NCBI GenBank assembly: GCA_019638625.1
Contig: JAHBTK010000002.1
Span: 496,001-560,000 of the forward strand
DNA: 64,000 nucleotides
Direction: 5' to 3'
Source: Chitinophagaceae bacterium
GTDB taxonomy: Bacteria > Bacteroidota > Bacteroidia > Chitinophagales > Chitinophagaceae
Shown: positions 8,882 to 17,550 of the stretch, one piece after another
Layout of the letters: each line of letters starts with the position of its first letter
Position numbering within the stretch: the first letter of the stretch is position 1
Position numbers and translations under genes: made by a program
The notes under the pieces: generated by a model
What the model saw: only the letters and a program-made list of their open reading frames with translations
The model's database searches: none
What the model was told of the DNA's origin: nothing

Positions 8882-9829
8882 ATGTATAATACTGATTCAA
8901 AAGGGATTTCCTATTCCTCGGGGTTTTTCATTTTGATAGGACTCTGGGTCGGGGGGCTGATCCTGGGTGTAATACTTACTATTCCTCTATGGGCGATATT
9001 CGGCCACGGGAGCCTGATGAGTATAGAACAAACCCTGCTGAATCCCGAGAATTTGAATGCCTCCCGTCTTATACAATTTGTTACTACCGCCTGCCTGTTT
9101 TTCCTCCCGGCATATTTCACGGCGTATATCATCAATAAACGCCCGCTGAAATTCCTGGGACTGCATACTACATTCAATTACCGGCAATTGTTTTTATCTG
9201 CCGCCTTAATATTCCTGGGCGCCGTTTTTGCCGCGGGCACAACAGAGATCATGGAGCGTATTCCGCTTTCCGAATCCTGGGAGGCAAGATGGAAGGGCAT
9301 GGAAGAAAACTACATCAAACAGGTGGAAGCTATTGCTCCCATGAATACCGTAGGTCAGTACCTGTTTGCACTCGTCATGGTGGCAGTGTTGCCGGCCGTT
9401 TTTGAAGAATTTTTTTTCAGGGGTGGTATGCAAAACCTGCTCACCCGTTCTACAAAGAATATCTGGTTTTCTATTATTGCTACCAGTATAGTTTTCAGCC
9501 TGGTGCACTTTTCTTTTTACGGATTCCTGGCAAGGGTTTGCCTGGGTATTGTTTTAGGATTGATCTATTATTACTCAAAAAGTTTATGGCTTTGCATCAT
9601 TGCCCACGGTTTAAACAATGCTTTTGCCGTTACACAAATATATCTCCTGGTGAGGGAAGGCAAGTCGGTTGGCGAAGCGATGAATGAAAAGAGCCCGGTT
9701 TGGTGGTCGCTTGCTGCCGCTGTGGGGTTGATCTTTTTGTTTATCCTGTTTAAAAAGGTATGTGCTGCACACCTGGCGAAGCATACGCCTCCTGAAGAAA
9801 AAGCATTGGATGAAAAATGGATAGCGTAA
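8882..9829 (+). CDS. CPBP family intramembrane metalloprotease
   Basis: 315 residues with about eight hydrophobic segments. The CPBP (CAAX protease and bacteriocin-processing) signature is complete: PAVFEEFFFRG with Glu175, Glu176 and Arg180; FSLVHFSFYG with His209; AHGLNNAF with His242 and Asn246. The family includes glutamate-type intramembrane proteases and self-immunity proteins; the substrate here is unknown. cdsA starts 21 nt downstream and may be cotranscribed. Confidence 0.92.
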   Translation: MYNTDSKGISYSSGFFILIGLWVGGLILGVILTIPLWAIFGHGSLMSIEQTLLNPENLNASRLIQFVTTACLFFLPAYFTAYIINKRPLKFLGLHTTFNYRQLFLSAALIFLGAVFAAGTTEIMERIPLSESWEARWKGMEENYIKQVEAIAPMNTVGQYLFALVMVAVLPAVFEEFFFRGGMQNLLTRSTKNIWFSIIATSIVFSLVHFSFYGFLARVCLGIVLGLIYYYSKSLWLCIIAHGLNNAFAVTQIYLLVREGKSVGEAMNEKSPVWWSLAAAVGLIFLFILFKKVCAAHLAKHTPPEEKALDEKWIA

Positions 9830-9850
9830 ACCTAAACCAAATATGAAGCT

Positions 9851-10726
9851 ATGGCAATGAACTGGGCAGTCTTCAGGACCCGGGCGTTAACGGCACTGGT
9901 GTTTGTAGCGGTAATGCTGGTGGGTTTGTTATGGAACCGGTGGAGTTTTTTCGTATTGTTTTCGGTTATTCATTTTGGATGCTGGATAGAATATGGCAGG
10001 TTGATAGGCAGGATAGACGCTTCTTACAATACCATATCCCGGATGCATAAGCTGGGGGTTATGATCGCGGGCTGGTCGCTTATGCTGTATTGTATGGGGA
10101 ATGATTATCAACTGGCGGATATCCCTTTGTCTTCTATAGGGTTGGCTTTGGGACTGGTTTTTGCCTTTGCGCTGCCGGTAATGGAGGTGCTTTTCTCAAA
10201 GCAGTTCAATATGAAGAACATTCAGTACTCCGCTCTCGGGCTGTTGTATATATCCGTGAGCTGGGCTTTGCTGATACATATCCGGTCCCTGGATGCGGAA
10301 TGGATTTCCGGCAAAGGCGCCTGGTTTGAGGAGGGAAAACTGGTTCCCGTCCTGCTTGTTGTTTCCATCTGGATCAATGATACGATGGCCTATATAACCG
10401 GGTCTTTTATCGGCAAAACGCCTTTTTCAAAAATTTCTCCCAAGAAAACAGTGGAGGGTACTGCCGGCGGCGCTGTTTTATGCGTGGCAGCTATGGGAAT
10501 TGCCGCCTGGCTGATGCAGTTGCCTGTTGTGCCGGTATGTATCATTGCGGGTATAGCTGCTGTCGCCGGCACCGCCGGCGATTTGGTGGAAAGTAAGCTC
10601 AAGCGGCTTGCCAATGTAAAAGACAGCGGCCGGATCATGCCGGGGCACGGCGGTTTCCTGGACAGGTTTGATTCACTGCTGCTGGCTATCCCTTTCACCT
10701 GGATATATGTAATGCTGTTCCTGTAA
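9851..10726 (+). CDS. cdsA: Phosphatidate cytidylyltransferase (CDP-diglyceride synthase)
   Basis: 291 residues, polytopic. The CDS signature is split between INDTMAYITGSFIGKTPFSK-ISPKKTVEGTAGG and ESKLKRLANVKDSG-RIMPGHGGFLDRFD; the acidic residues bind Mg2+ and CTP. The enzyme converts phosphatidic acid and CTP to CDP-diacylglycerol in the inner membrane, feeding phosphatidylserine and phosphatidylglycerol synthesis. psd lies 102 nt downstream on the same strand, which fits a phospholipid module, although the intermediate enzyme PssA is not present here. Confidence 0.96.
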   Translation: MAMNWAVFRTRALTALVFVAVMLVGLLWNRWSFFVLFSVIHFGCWIEYGRLIGRIDASYNTISRMHKLGVMIAGWSLMLYCMGNDYQLADIPLSSIGLALGLVFAFALPVMEVLFSKQFNMKNIQYSALGLLYISVSWALLIHIRSLDAEWISGKGAWFEEGKLVPVLLVVSIWINDTMAYITGSFIGKTPFSKISPKKTVEGTAGGAVLCVAAMGIAAWLMQLPVVPVCIIAGIAAVAGTAGDLVESKLKRLANVKDSGRIMPGHGGFLDRFDSLLLAIPFTWIYVMLFL

Positions 10727-10828
10727 TAATCACGCGTTTATATTGGTTAGTTTCACCGGGGCAAATACACCCTTTATATTTTGAGCCTCAACCGGCATTT
10801 ACTATTTTTGTCTACTTAATCGGTATGC

Positions 10829-11485
10829 ATGACAATACATAAAGAAGGGTTTAAAACCATCGCGATCAGCGGCTTTTTCTTTGTACTTCTGAACCTGGTG
10901 TTGTTTTCTCTTATGCCCAACCATCTCACCTGGTTGGCCTGGTTGCTGTTTGCGGTTACGCTGGTCTTCTTTTTGTTTATTGTGTCGTTCTTCAGGGTGC
11001 CTGTCAGAATATTTACACTGGATGATAACAAGATAGTTGCCCCGGCTGACGGGAAGGTGGTGGTTATAGAAGATGCCGTTGACGATGAATACTTTCACGA
11101 TAAACGACTGCAGATATCCATCTTTATGAGTCCGGCTAATGTACACCAGAACCTGAACCCGGTTACCGGGGAAGTAGTGTATAGCCAATACCATAAGGGA
11201 AAATACCTGGTAGCCTGGGACCCCAAATCGTCTACGCAAAATGAAAGACATTCGGTGGTGATAAAACACAGCCGGTCGGAAATACTGGTGAAACAAATTG
11301 CCGGCGCAGTAGCACGCCGTATTGTAAACTATTTAAAACCGGGACAACAGGTGCAGCAGGGCGGAGAACTGGGGTTTATTAAGTTTGGAAGCCGGGTAGA
11401 CGTGTTGTTGCCGGTGGGTACCCGGGTGGAAGTAAAGCTCAACCAGGCAGTACAGGGCGGCATTACCGTATTGGCCAGTTGGTAA
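10829..11485 (+). CDS. psd: Phosphatidylserine decarboxylase, short pyruvoyl type
   Basis: 218 residues, the length of the short Psd subclass. Two N-terminal membrane segments (about 12-55) precede the catalytic domain: IVAPADGKVV, MSPANVHQNLNPVTGEV and ELGFIKFGSRVDVLLP. Self-cleavage between Gly187 and Ser188 in FGSR would generate the pyruvoyl group. It decarboxylates phosphatidylserine to phosphatidylethanolamine at the membrane. The ATG at 10829 is chosen over the out-of-frame ATG at 10825. Confidence 0.95.
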   Translation: MTIHKEGFKTIAISGFFFVLLNLVLFSLMPNHLTWLAWLLFAVTLVFFLFIVSFFRVPVRIFTLDDNKIVAPADGKVVVIEDAVDDEYFHDKRLQISIFMSPANVHQNLNPVTGEVVYSQYHKGKYLVAWDPKSSTQNERHSVVIKHSRSEILVKQIAGAVARRIVNYLKPGQQVQQGGELGFIKFGSRVDVLLPVGTRVEVKLNQAVQGGITVLASW

Positions 11486-11573
11486 ATGCAAGTCCGCAAG
11501 ATTATAAGGTACAGGGCCAGAGGAAGCATACAGGCATCCTGCCGTTTTCCGGTTTTACTATCTTACCATTTTA

Positions 11574-12479
11574 CTACCGCACCAGGTAAGTAACCCCTTC
11601 TATAGCCAGAGACGTATTTTCAAAGACAGGCCGGGTTTCATTTAAAAATTCATCCAGCACCTCATACCGGCTGCTGAAGTGCCCTATCAGTAATCTTTTT
11701 GCATTGGCTTTGAGCGCAACAGTAGCTGCCTGTATGGTGGTAGAATGAGCACGGCTGGCTGCTTTGGCTTCGGCATTGGCCAGGTAAGTGGTCTCGTGGT
11801 ATAACAGCGTCACGCCTTTCAGCTTTTCGGCAATGCTTTCCATATAGGCTGTATCCGCGCAGTATGCATAACTTAACGGTGGCAACGGCGCTTCGGTTAC
11901 CCATTCGTTTTTTATAACGGCCCCTTCCCTCGTGATATAATCTTCACCTTCCTTTAGTTGTTTGTAAAAAGAAGAAGGAATAGCGTATTCCTGAAGTTTT
12001 TCGCTCAGCAGTTTTAAGGGTTTTTTCTTTTCCCTGAACAAAAACCCCCAGCAGGGAATGCGATGACTCACTTCAAAACAACTGATGGTAACCCGTTTGT
12101 CTTCATAAATTGTTTGTTCCCCTTCCAGCGGAATAAAGTGCAATGGGTAGGGCAATATTACATTGGCTGCTTCAAACTGCAGGGTAAGTATCTGCCGCAG
12201 GGGAGCAGGTGCGTATATCCACAGATCTTCCGTACGACCATTTAAACCGTAACTGCTGAGCAAACCTACCAATCCAAAATAATGATCCCCGTGCAGATGA
12301 GAGATGAATATATGATTGATTTTGCTGCGCCGGATCTTGTACAGCGTCATTTGCATCTGGGTCCCCTCTCCGCAATCGACCAGGAACAGTTGATCATGGA
12401 CATATACCACCTGCGCGGTAGGATGCCTGTTATACATGGGCAAAGCCGAGTTGTTTCCTAATATGGTTACTGCAAACAC
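11574..12479 (-). CDS. rnz: Ribonuclease Z (tRNA 3'-processing endonuclease)
   Basis: 301 residues. The metallo-beta-lactamase motif HLHGDHYFGL has His61, His63, Asp65 and His66 for the zinc pair. Other motifs are VDCGEGTQMQM (the tRNase Z PxKxRN-free short form), SYAYCADTAYME, YHETTY and LLIGHFSSRY. It cuts the 3' trailer of pre-tRNAs in the cytoplasm. It converges with psd; no clear terminator lies in the 88-nt gap. The gene at 12498-13436 is 18 nt upstream on the same strand. Confidence 0.95.
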   Translation of the reverse strand: MFAVTILGNNSALPMYNRHPTAQVVYVHDQLFLVDCGEGTQMQMTLYKIRRSKINHIFISHLHGDHYFGLVGLLSSYGLNGRTEDLWIYAPAPLRQILTLQFEAANVILPYPLHFIPLEGEQTIYEDKRVTISCFEVSHRIPCWGFLFREKKKPLKLLSEKLQEYAIPSSFYKQLKEGEDYITREGAVIKNEWVTEAPLPPLSYAYCADTAYMESIAEKLKGVTLLYHETTYLANAEAKAASRAHSTTIQAATVALKANAKRLLIGHFSSRYEVLDEFLNETRPVFENTSLAIEGVTYLVR

Positions 12480-12497
12480 GATGTTTATCTGATAATT

Positions 12498-13436
12498 TTA
12501 GTTTTTAAAATCAAACAGGGTGGCGGTAAATATTCCCCGCTCCCTTTTTTTCAACACCACATCCCAGTTGCCATTATACCGGAGCACTTTGGGTACCAGG
12601 TACGCTCCAAAATGGGTCATCTCCACTTCTATGGCAACATCAAAATCATACACACCGGCTTTATAACTTAGTGAATAATTTCTGGCCAGCACCTCAAACG
12701 ATTTTACACTGAACCATGTTGTCATCTCATCAATCACTACCTTGTTTTTATTACCACCTTCGTCTTTATCTTTTGCTTTTACGGAAAAAACGTAACATAA
12801 CTCACCGAGACGTTCTCCCATATCCAGCGAATACAAATAACGTTCCGCCATATTTTCTTCAAAAATAGCCGTTTTGCCTCCCATGAAGGGCAATCCGCTG
12901 ATGGGCTTGCCGGGATTGAAAAAAAGCATTTTCAGTTGCTCTTTATGTTTTTCAATACCAGACTTTCCTTTGGCGCTCAGCTCAGTGCCCTTTACTATAT
13001 TATTTTCTCCGCAAATGGTATCCCTGGCAAAAAACAAACTGGCATATAACTCAACGGTATAGTAATTGTATCCCCCCTTTTTGTCGTATATATCACCGGT
13101 GGTTTCTTCCTCCAACACATGAGTATAACGGCAACCCCCGGCTGCCCATTGTGTTGTCCGGCTGTGCAATGAAGCTTTCACCTGCTGCTTTTTGTCGTAC
13201 ATCCTGATATCATTCAGCGAGGTGAATTGCAGTACCCGGAGGTTCTTAAAAGCTTTATAAAAACTGGTGTCGTTTTTAACCCGTTCGATAAAAGAAGGGA
13301 TATTGACGTTATTCCGTATAACTATTTCTGAAAGGGTGATTATTTTATTTTCGACAACAACCGTATCTGTAGTCTGCGATTGAACGCTGAAACAGAAACC
13401 CAGTAGCCACCAGCATATTATTACCCTTTTCCCCAT
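12498..13436 (-). CDS. Secreted protein, unknown function
   Basis: 312 residues with a signal peptide (1-20, ending SVQSQ). The mature protein has no motif I recognise. It contains a Cys pair region (GGCRYTH, DTICGENN), a Lys-rich stretch AKDKDEGGNKNK, and an all-beta-looking C-terminus with KSFEVLARNYSLSYKAG. It lies between def (10 nt upstream) and rnz (18 nt downstream), all on the minus strand, suggesting one transcript def-this gene-rnz. Its presence there does not show a link to RNA or protein maturation. Confidence 0.75.
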   Translation of the reverse strand: MGKRVIICWWLLGFCFSVQSQTTDTVVVENKIITLSEIVIRNNVNIPSFIERVKNDTSFYKAFKNLRVLQFTSLNDIRMYDKKQQVKASLHSRTTQWAAGGCRYTHVLEEETTGDIYDKKGGYNYYTVELYASLFFARDTICGENNIVKGTELSAKGKSGIEKHKEQLKMLFFNPGKPISGLPFMGGKTAIFEENMAERYLYSLDMGERLGELCYVFSVKAKDKDEGGNKNKVVIDEMTTWFSVKSFEVLARNYSLSYKAGVYDFDVAIEVEMTHFGAYLVPKVLRYNGNWDVVLKKRERGIFTATLFDFKN

Positions 13437-13446
13437 AGTCCATGGG

Positions 13447-14025
13447 CTACTTAATGAATGTCATTTTGTAGTCTACTTTCACCTTTCCTTTGGAGATATC
13501 GTCCAGTTTCCCTTTTAAGAGGCGACGTTTCAGGGGCTTCAGGTAGTCTATAAAAAGTTTTCCCTCTATATGGTCATACTCATGGAGGATCACCCTTGCC
13601 GTGATCCCGTTAAAGGTCTGTACCTGCGGCTCAAACTGTTCATTTACAAATTCCAGTGTTACCTGTTCATTACGATAAATATCTTCCCTGACCTTGGGTA
13701 TGCTCAGGCAACCTTCGTTGTATGCCCATTCCTTACCGTTCACTTCTTTAATATGCGCATTGATAAATGCCTGTTTGATACCCGGGGCATCCGGGTATTT
13801 TTTCCTTTCATCGTCATTCATTCCTTCAAAAACCTGTGTGCTGTCAACTATAAAAACACGGACATCGCGGTTCACCTGGGGGGCAGCCAGCCCCACACCG
13901 CTGGAGGCATACATGGTTTCCCACATATCTTCCAGGAACTTTTCCAGGTTGGGATAATCGGGGCTGATATCTTTTGCTACGGTTCTTAAAACAGCCGCAC
14001 CATATGCTACTATGGGTAAAATCAT
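13447..14025 (-). CDS. def: Peptide deformylase
   Basis: 192 residues. All three motifs are present: GVGLAAPQ (43-50), EGCLS (104-108, metal ligand Cys106) and HEYDH (148-152, metal ligands His148 and His152, catalytic Glu149). It removes the formyl group from new proteins' N-terminal methionine in the cytoplasm. It appears to be the first gene of a def-secreted protein-rnz run. A long gene-free stretch lies upstream. Confidence 0.97.
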   Translation of the reverse strand: MILPIVAYGAAVLRTVAKDISPDYPNLEKFLEDMWETMYASSGVGLAAPQVNRDVRVFIVDSTQVFEGMNDDERKKYPDAPGIKQAFINAHIKEVNGKEWAYNEGCLSIPKVREDIYRNEQVTLEFVNEQFEPQVQTFNGITARVILHEYDHIEGKLFIDYLKPLKRRLLKGKLDDISKGKVKVDYKMTFIK

Positions 14026-14517
14026 ACTATTGTCTTTCGGATAATGCGCAAATTTAGCTTAAAATGGGCAACCTTCGCAATGATTGCCGAAACAGTTCTG
14101 TAATCGGTAGTTTGCATATATGAAACAGATGGTATTGCTTAAAAGGATACAGACTGTCCCTCTGAAATAAAAGGGCAGGATAGTATCCGACGATTGATGT
14201 GGAGCAGTTTTATTATTGTTCAGCAAAATAGGATATGGAAAATCAGCGCCATACTCAATATGTTGGGGCGCATTTACCTTCGGTGAAAACTATTCTCATT
14301 GCGGCAAAAAAGAGATAAACAAATACCGCAATAAAGTTCAAATTTTCGCAATAAGGATACAACCGGCCAAGATAATGCGGCAACCCGCATATCCCCCACT
14401 CCGAAAGGAGTTCGGAGAGCTCCAATAATAAAACAATCAACCCTTTGCTAATCAAAAAGTCAGCAAATAACTACAAAGCGAAAATTATATATACCCCTAT
14501 GCAGAAAAGCACTCTTA

Positions 14518-15097
14518 CGTCATTTCGATCCCGCCCTCAAGCTGTATTGATTTAAACGTAATTGCGGCGGGAGAGAAATCTGCCGGGCAGGAGTACAGCA
14601 GTTGAGCATTGGTACAAAAGCCAAACAGATTTACCTTCGGTGAGAAAAGTTCTCCCGCGCGCAAGCCAACGATTTAATTATAGTGTTCGTTTTGGCTTGG
14701 TGCCAATGACACATTAGGCAAACTGGTGTAAATCAGCGATCTGCAAAAAGGTGCATCGCACCGTGAATATTTGTAGTAAATATTGAATGATTGGTATCAC
14801 GAGCCGCAGCGCGGCGAAATATTGGTTTGTTTCCGTAAACGGGGTCTTGCTTTTAACTCAAAACTCTCTGCTGTTTTTCTGCTACTTTTTTGCGGAAAAA
14901 AGTAGCGCAAAAAGCCGCCGGGGAATAATTACCCCAATTCCCCGGGGCGCCCTGATTAAGCTTTAGTGCTACTGTAACTTCAGCTATAGGACCCTAAAAT
15001 ATCATGCAAAATAAAGAGATTAGCCAACTTATCATCGTTGCTCCGCATGTCACGGCTCAATGATTGAGGAACCACTAATTGGGTACTCGAAATGACG
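14518..15097. repeat. Region bounded by CGTCATTTCGA inverted repeats, possible MITE remnant
   Basis: CGTCATTTCGA at 14518-14528 is repeated in inverse as TCGAAATGACG at 15087-15097. These ends, followed by GGGAGAGAAATCTGC, resemble the termini of dispersed non-autonomous repeats I have seen in Bacteroidota. No transposase frame lies between them. It may be one long decayed element or two half-elements. Confidence 0.4.
14882..14945. repeat. Double-hairpin REP-like element
   Basis: Two perfect inverted repeats follow one another. CTACTTTTTT (14882-14891) pairs with AAAAAAGTAG (14896-14905) around a GCGG loop. CCGGGGAAT (14918-14926) pairs with ATTCCCCGG (14937-14945) around a 10-nt loop. Tandem hairpins away from a gene end suggest a REP-like element rather than a terminator. 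Confidence 0.55.
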
Positions 15098-15283
15098 GTA
15101 AAAGCTGATGATTTTGTAATTTTCGCCATAATTCAGGTTTACAAACAATCCACTCTCTCGTCGAAGTCCATGGGTATATCCCGTGTTTTGCGGGCGTGTC
15201 CGCAGGGCTAATTTGAAATACACCCATATGTTGCCGGCGGATGGCAGTTGGAAAAATATCCGTACATTTCAGGAAAACATTGT

Positions 15284-16591
15284 ATGCCTGCCATTTTCAT
15301 TCGTAGAATATCTTTCCTGTGTATTTTCTTTTTCTGTGTCTGTTTCAGCCAGTCGCAACCTGCTGAGCAACTGATAAAAGTACTGGTAACCCCGGACAAG
15401 TCTGACTGGACATACAAACCCGGAGAGAAAGTGAGGTTTACCATAACGGTATTTAAAAGTGGCGCTGTATTAAAGAATGTTGCGGTTAAATACGAGGTAG
15501 GCCCGGAAAAGATGGACCCGGATAAAAAAGACTCTCTGAACCTGTCCGGCGGTACGATCACGCTGGATGGCGGTACAATGAAAACAGCAGGTTTTTTGCG
15601 TTGCATTGCCACCGCTTTTGTGGATGGCAAAACCTATCGCGGGTTAGCTACGGCCGCATTCAATCCGCTTCAGATAGAACCGGCGATCCAGAACCCTTCG
15701 GACTTTGTAAGTTACTGGGAGGGTGCAAAAGCGGAGCTGGCAACAATACCACTTGATGCCCGGATGACCCTGATACCTGAACGATGTACGGAAAAGGTAA
15801 ATGTTTACCATGTAAACCTACAGAATTTCAGGGCAGGAACCCGGTTGTATGGCATTCTTTGTGTTCCGAAAAAAGAGGGCAAATACCCGGCAATACTGCA
15901 TGTGCCGGGTGCAGGCATACGACCCTATAGCGGCGATATAACAAACGCGGAGAACGGCATTATCACATTACAGATCGGTATTCACGGCATACCTGTTAAT
16001 ATGGATCCAATGGTCTATAATAACCTGATGTCCGGCGCTTTGTCCGGTTACTGGAACTATAACCTGGACGACAGGGACCGGTATTATTATAAACGTGTAT
16101 ATCTCGGTTGTGTACGTGCCAACGATTTCCTGGTTGGGCTGCCACAATTTGACGGAGTAAACCTGGGCGTTGCCGGAGGCAGCCAGGGGGGCGCTTTATC
16201 TATCATTACGGCTGCACTCGACACGAGAGTAAAATTCCTCGCTTCTTTTTATCCCGCGTTGTCTGACCTTACCGGCTACCTGAAAGGCAGGGCCGGCGGA
16301 TGGCCGCACCTGTTTGACAGGAATAATGCCCCATTCAACAACACGAAAGAAAAAGTAAGTACGGCGGCTTATTATGATGTGGTGAATTTTGCCCGGCGGG
16401 TGAAAGTACCGGGTATGTATTCTTTAGGATTTAATGATGAAGTATGCCCGCCTACTTCTATGTATGCTGCCTATAATGTAATTACAGCGCCAAAAGAAAT
16501 ATACGTGGTACCTGAAACCGGTCACTGGACCTATCCCGAACAAAGAGATAAGCTCAACAACTGGCTGGTACAACAACTGAAGGGAGAATAA
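15284..16591 (+). CDS. Acetylxylan esterase-like alpha/beta hydrolase, secreted
   Basis: From the ATG at 15284 the protein has 435 residues; an earlier in-frame ATG at 15248 would put 12 polar residues ahead of the signal peptide, so the later start is preferred. The signal peptide ends CFSQSQ. An N-terminal beta domain (about 25-130) precedes an AXE1-type hydrolase domain with nucleophile GGSQGG (LGVAGGSQGGALS), acid in SLGFNDEVCPP and base in VPETGHWTYPEQ. The family deacetylates xylan or acetylated oligosaccharides and related antibiotics. It probably acts in the periplasm or at the surface. No other carbohydrate-active gene flanks it. Confidence 0.88.
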   Translation: MPAIFIRRISFLCIFFFCVCFSQSQPAEQLIKVLVTPDKSDWTYKPGEKVRFTITVFKSGAVLKNVAVKYEVGPEKMDPDKKDSLNLSGGTITLDGGTMKTAGFLRCIATAFVDGKTYRGLATAAFNPLQIEPAIQNPSDFVSYWEGAKAELATIPLDARMTLIPERCTEKVNVYHVNLQNFRAGTRLYGILCVPKKEGKYPAILHVPGAGIRPYSGDITNAENGIITLQIGIHGIPVNMDPMVYNNLMSGALSGYWNYNLDDRDRYYYKRVYLGCVRANDFLVGLPQFDGVNLGVAGGSQGGALSIITAALDTRVKFLASFYPALSDLTGYLKGRAGGWPHLFDRNNAPFNNTKEKVSTAAYYDVVNFARRVKVPGMYSLGFNDEVCPPTSMYAAYNVITAPKEIYVVPETGHWTYPEQRDKLNNWLVQQLKGE

Positions 16592-16756
16592 CCATCGGCT
16601 ATGCCTGCCGGTGATGGTAAAAAGTAAATACTGCGGAAATGACAGACCTTTGAAGATTTTGTTGTAATGGGAATACATAAATTGTTGCCGGCAAAATATC
16701 GTGTGCAAACACCCGGATAACTTAATTTTATACCCAAAGTATAAAAACCGATTATC

Positions 16757-17290
16757 ATGAAGAAGAACTTTTTTTTGAATGGCAGCCTGGCGCTTTTTAT
16801 TGTATTTGCAAGTTGTAGCGGTAATACTGAGAAAAAAGAAGCTGACGGGCAGGAACGATCCGCGGCCGATGCCCCTGCGGTTGTTATTCCCGGTAACGAT
16901 GGCTCGCTGATGCTGACTGCGGAAAACGGAGTTGCCATTGGCACTGAAATTAAATACATGCCCGAGTGGAAGGCGCTTGGATGGTTCAGAAGCGGCGATA
17001 AGGTAGAGTGGACGGTAGACGTGAAAAAAGCCGGGACTTACAGGGCCACGCTGGAATGGTCGGTATCCGACGAGGAAGCAGGCAAAGAATATGTACTGGA
17101 AGCAGGCAGTGAAAGGATCACAGGCACGGTGGAAAAGAGCGGATCATGGGAGACCTTTGAATCGCTTGAAATAGGGACCATAGCACTTAAGGAAGGAAAA
17201 CAGGTAATTACGTTTAAGCCGAACCAGGAATTTGATGCGGAAGGCGCTTTATTGGACCTGCGGCATATTGCACTGCTACCTATGGAATAA
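16757..17290 (+). CDS. Lipoprotein with carbohydrate-binding-like beta-sandwich
   Basis: 177 residues. The signal peptide ends in a lipobox FASC (Cys20), followed by a short polar linker and one domain from about residue 45: LMLTAENGVAIGTEIKYMPEWKALGW..., VEWTVDVKKAGTYRATLEWS, SWETFESLEIGTIALKEGKQVITFKP. The pattern is that of CBM6-type galactose-binding-like modules (sugar-binding beta-sandwich); ligand unknown. It follows the esterase gene by 165 nt on the same strand, which is consistent with glycan work at the cell surface. Confidence 0.78.
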   Translation: MKKNFFLNGSLALFIVFASCSGNTEKKEADGQERSAADAPAVVIPGNDGSLMLTAENGVAIGTEIKYMPEWKALGWFRSGDKVEWTVDVKKAGTYRATLEWSVSDEEAGKEYVLEAGSERITGTVEKSGSWETFESLEIGTIALKEGKQVITFKPNQEFDAEGALLDLRHIALLPME

Positions 17291-17293
17291 AAT

Positions 17294-17421
17294 TACTGCT
17301 CCAAAGCATTGGCATCTATATTGAAGGTGGCGGCTATTTTTACATCCACATCTTCGTTGACAGCTCGCCATAACCGCAACAGGCGATTGATTTCGCGTCG
17401 GATTTTGCGTTCCGATACGGG
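17294..17421 (-). pseudogene. Possible remnant of a decayed gene (C-terminal fragment)
   Basis: On the minus strand an open stretch of about 41 codons ends at TAA (17296-17294) and reads SERKIRREINRLLRLWRAV then NEDVDVKIAATFNIDANALEQ. This looks like real protein rather than a random frame. Just upstream, in a different frame, VYKAEMASLTR appears, as if a one-base frameshift split one coding sequence. There is no start codon or longer frame. I do not recognise the parent family. Codon-like composition is the only support. Confidence 0.35.
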
Positions 17422-17550
17422 TCAGGGAAGCCATCTCTGCTTTGTAAACGATTAACTACCCATACTATGATCACGATGTTGAACACTGCACTACCTCTTG
17501 TTGTGAAAGCTTGCCTGCAGGTAGGGAGGTATCTGCTTTTGCAAAAGTCA

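Larger units (their letters stand above)
14026..15283. other. Gene-free stretch of about 1.26 kb with repeat elements
   Basis: No open frame here has convincing protein character; the 70-residue frame at 14216-14428 lacks any recognisable feature. The stretch contains an 11-nt inverted pair (14518-14528 and 15087-15097), two tandem perfect hairpins (14882-14945), and strings such as AGAGAAATCTGCCGGG. It separates def (minus) from the esterase gene (plus), so both promoters should lie at its ends. Confidence 0.6.

Noticed and set aside
14216..14428. 70-codon frame in the 14-15 kb gap
   Set aside because: No recognisable features; appears to be chance.
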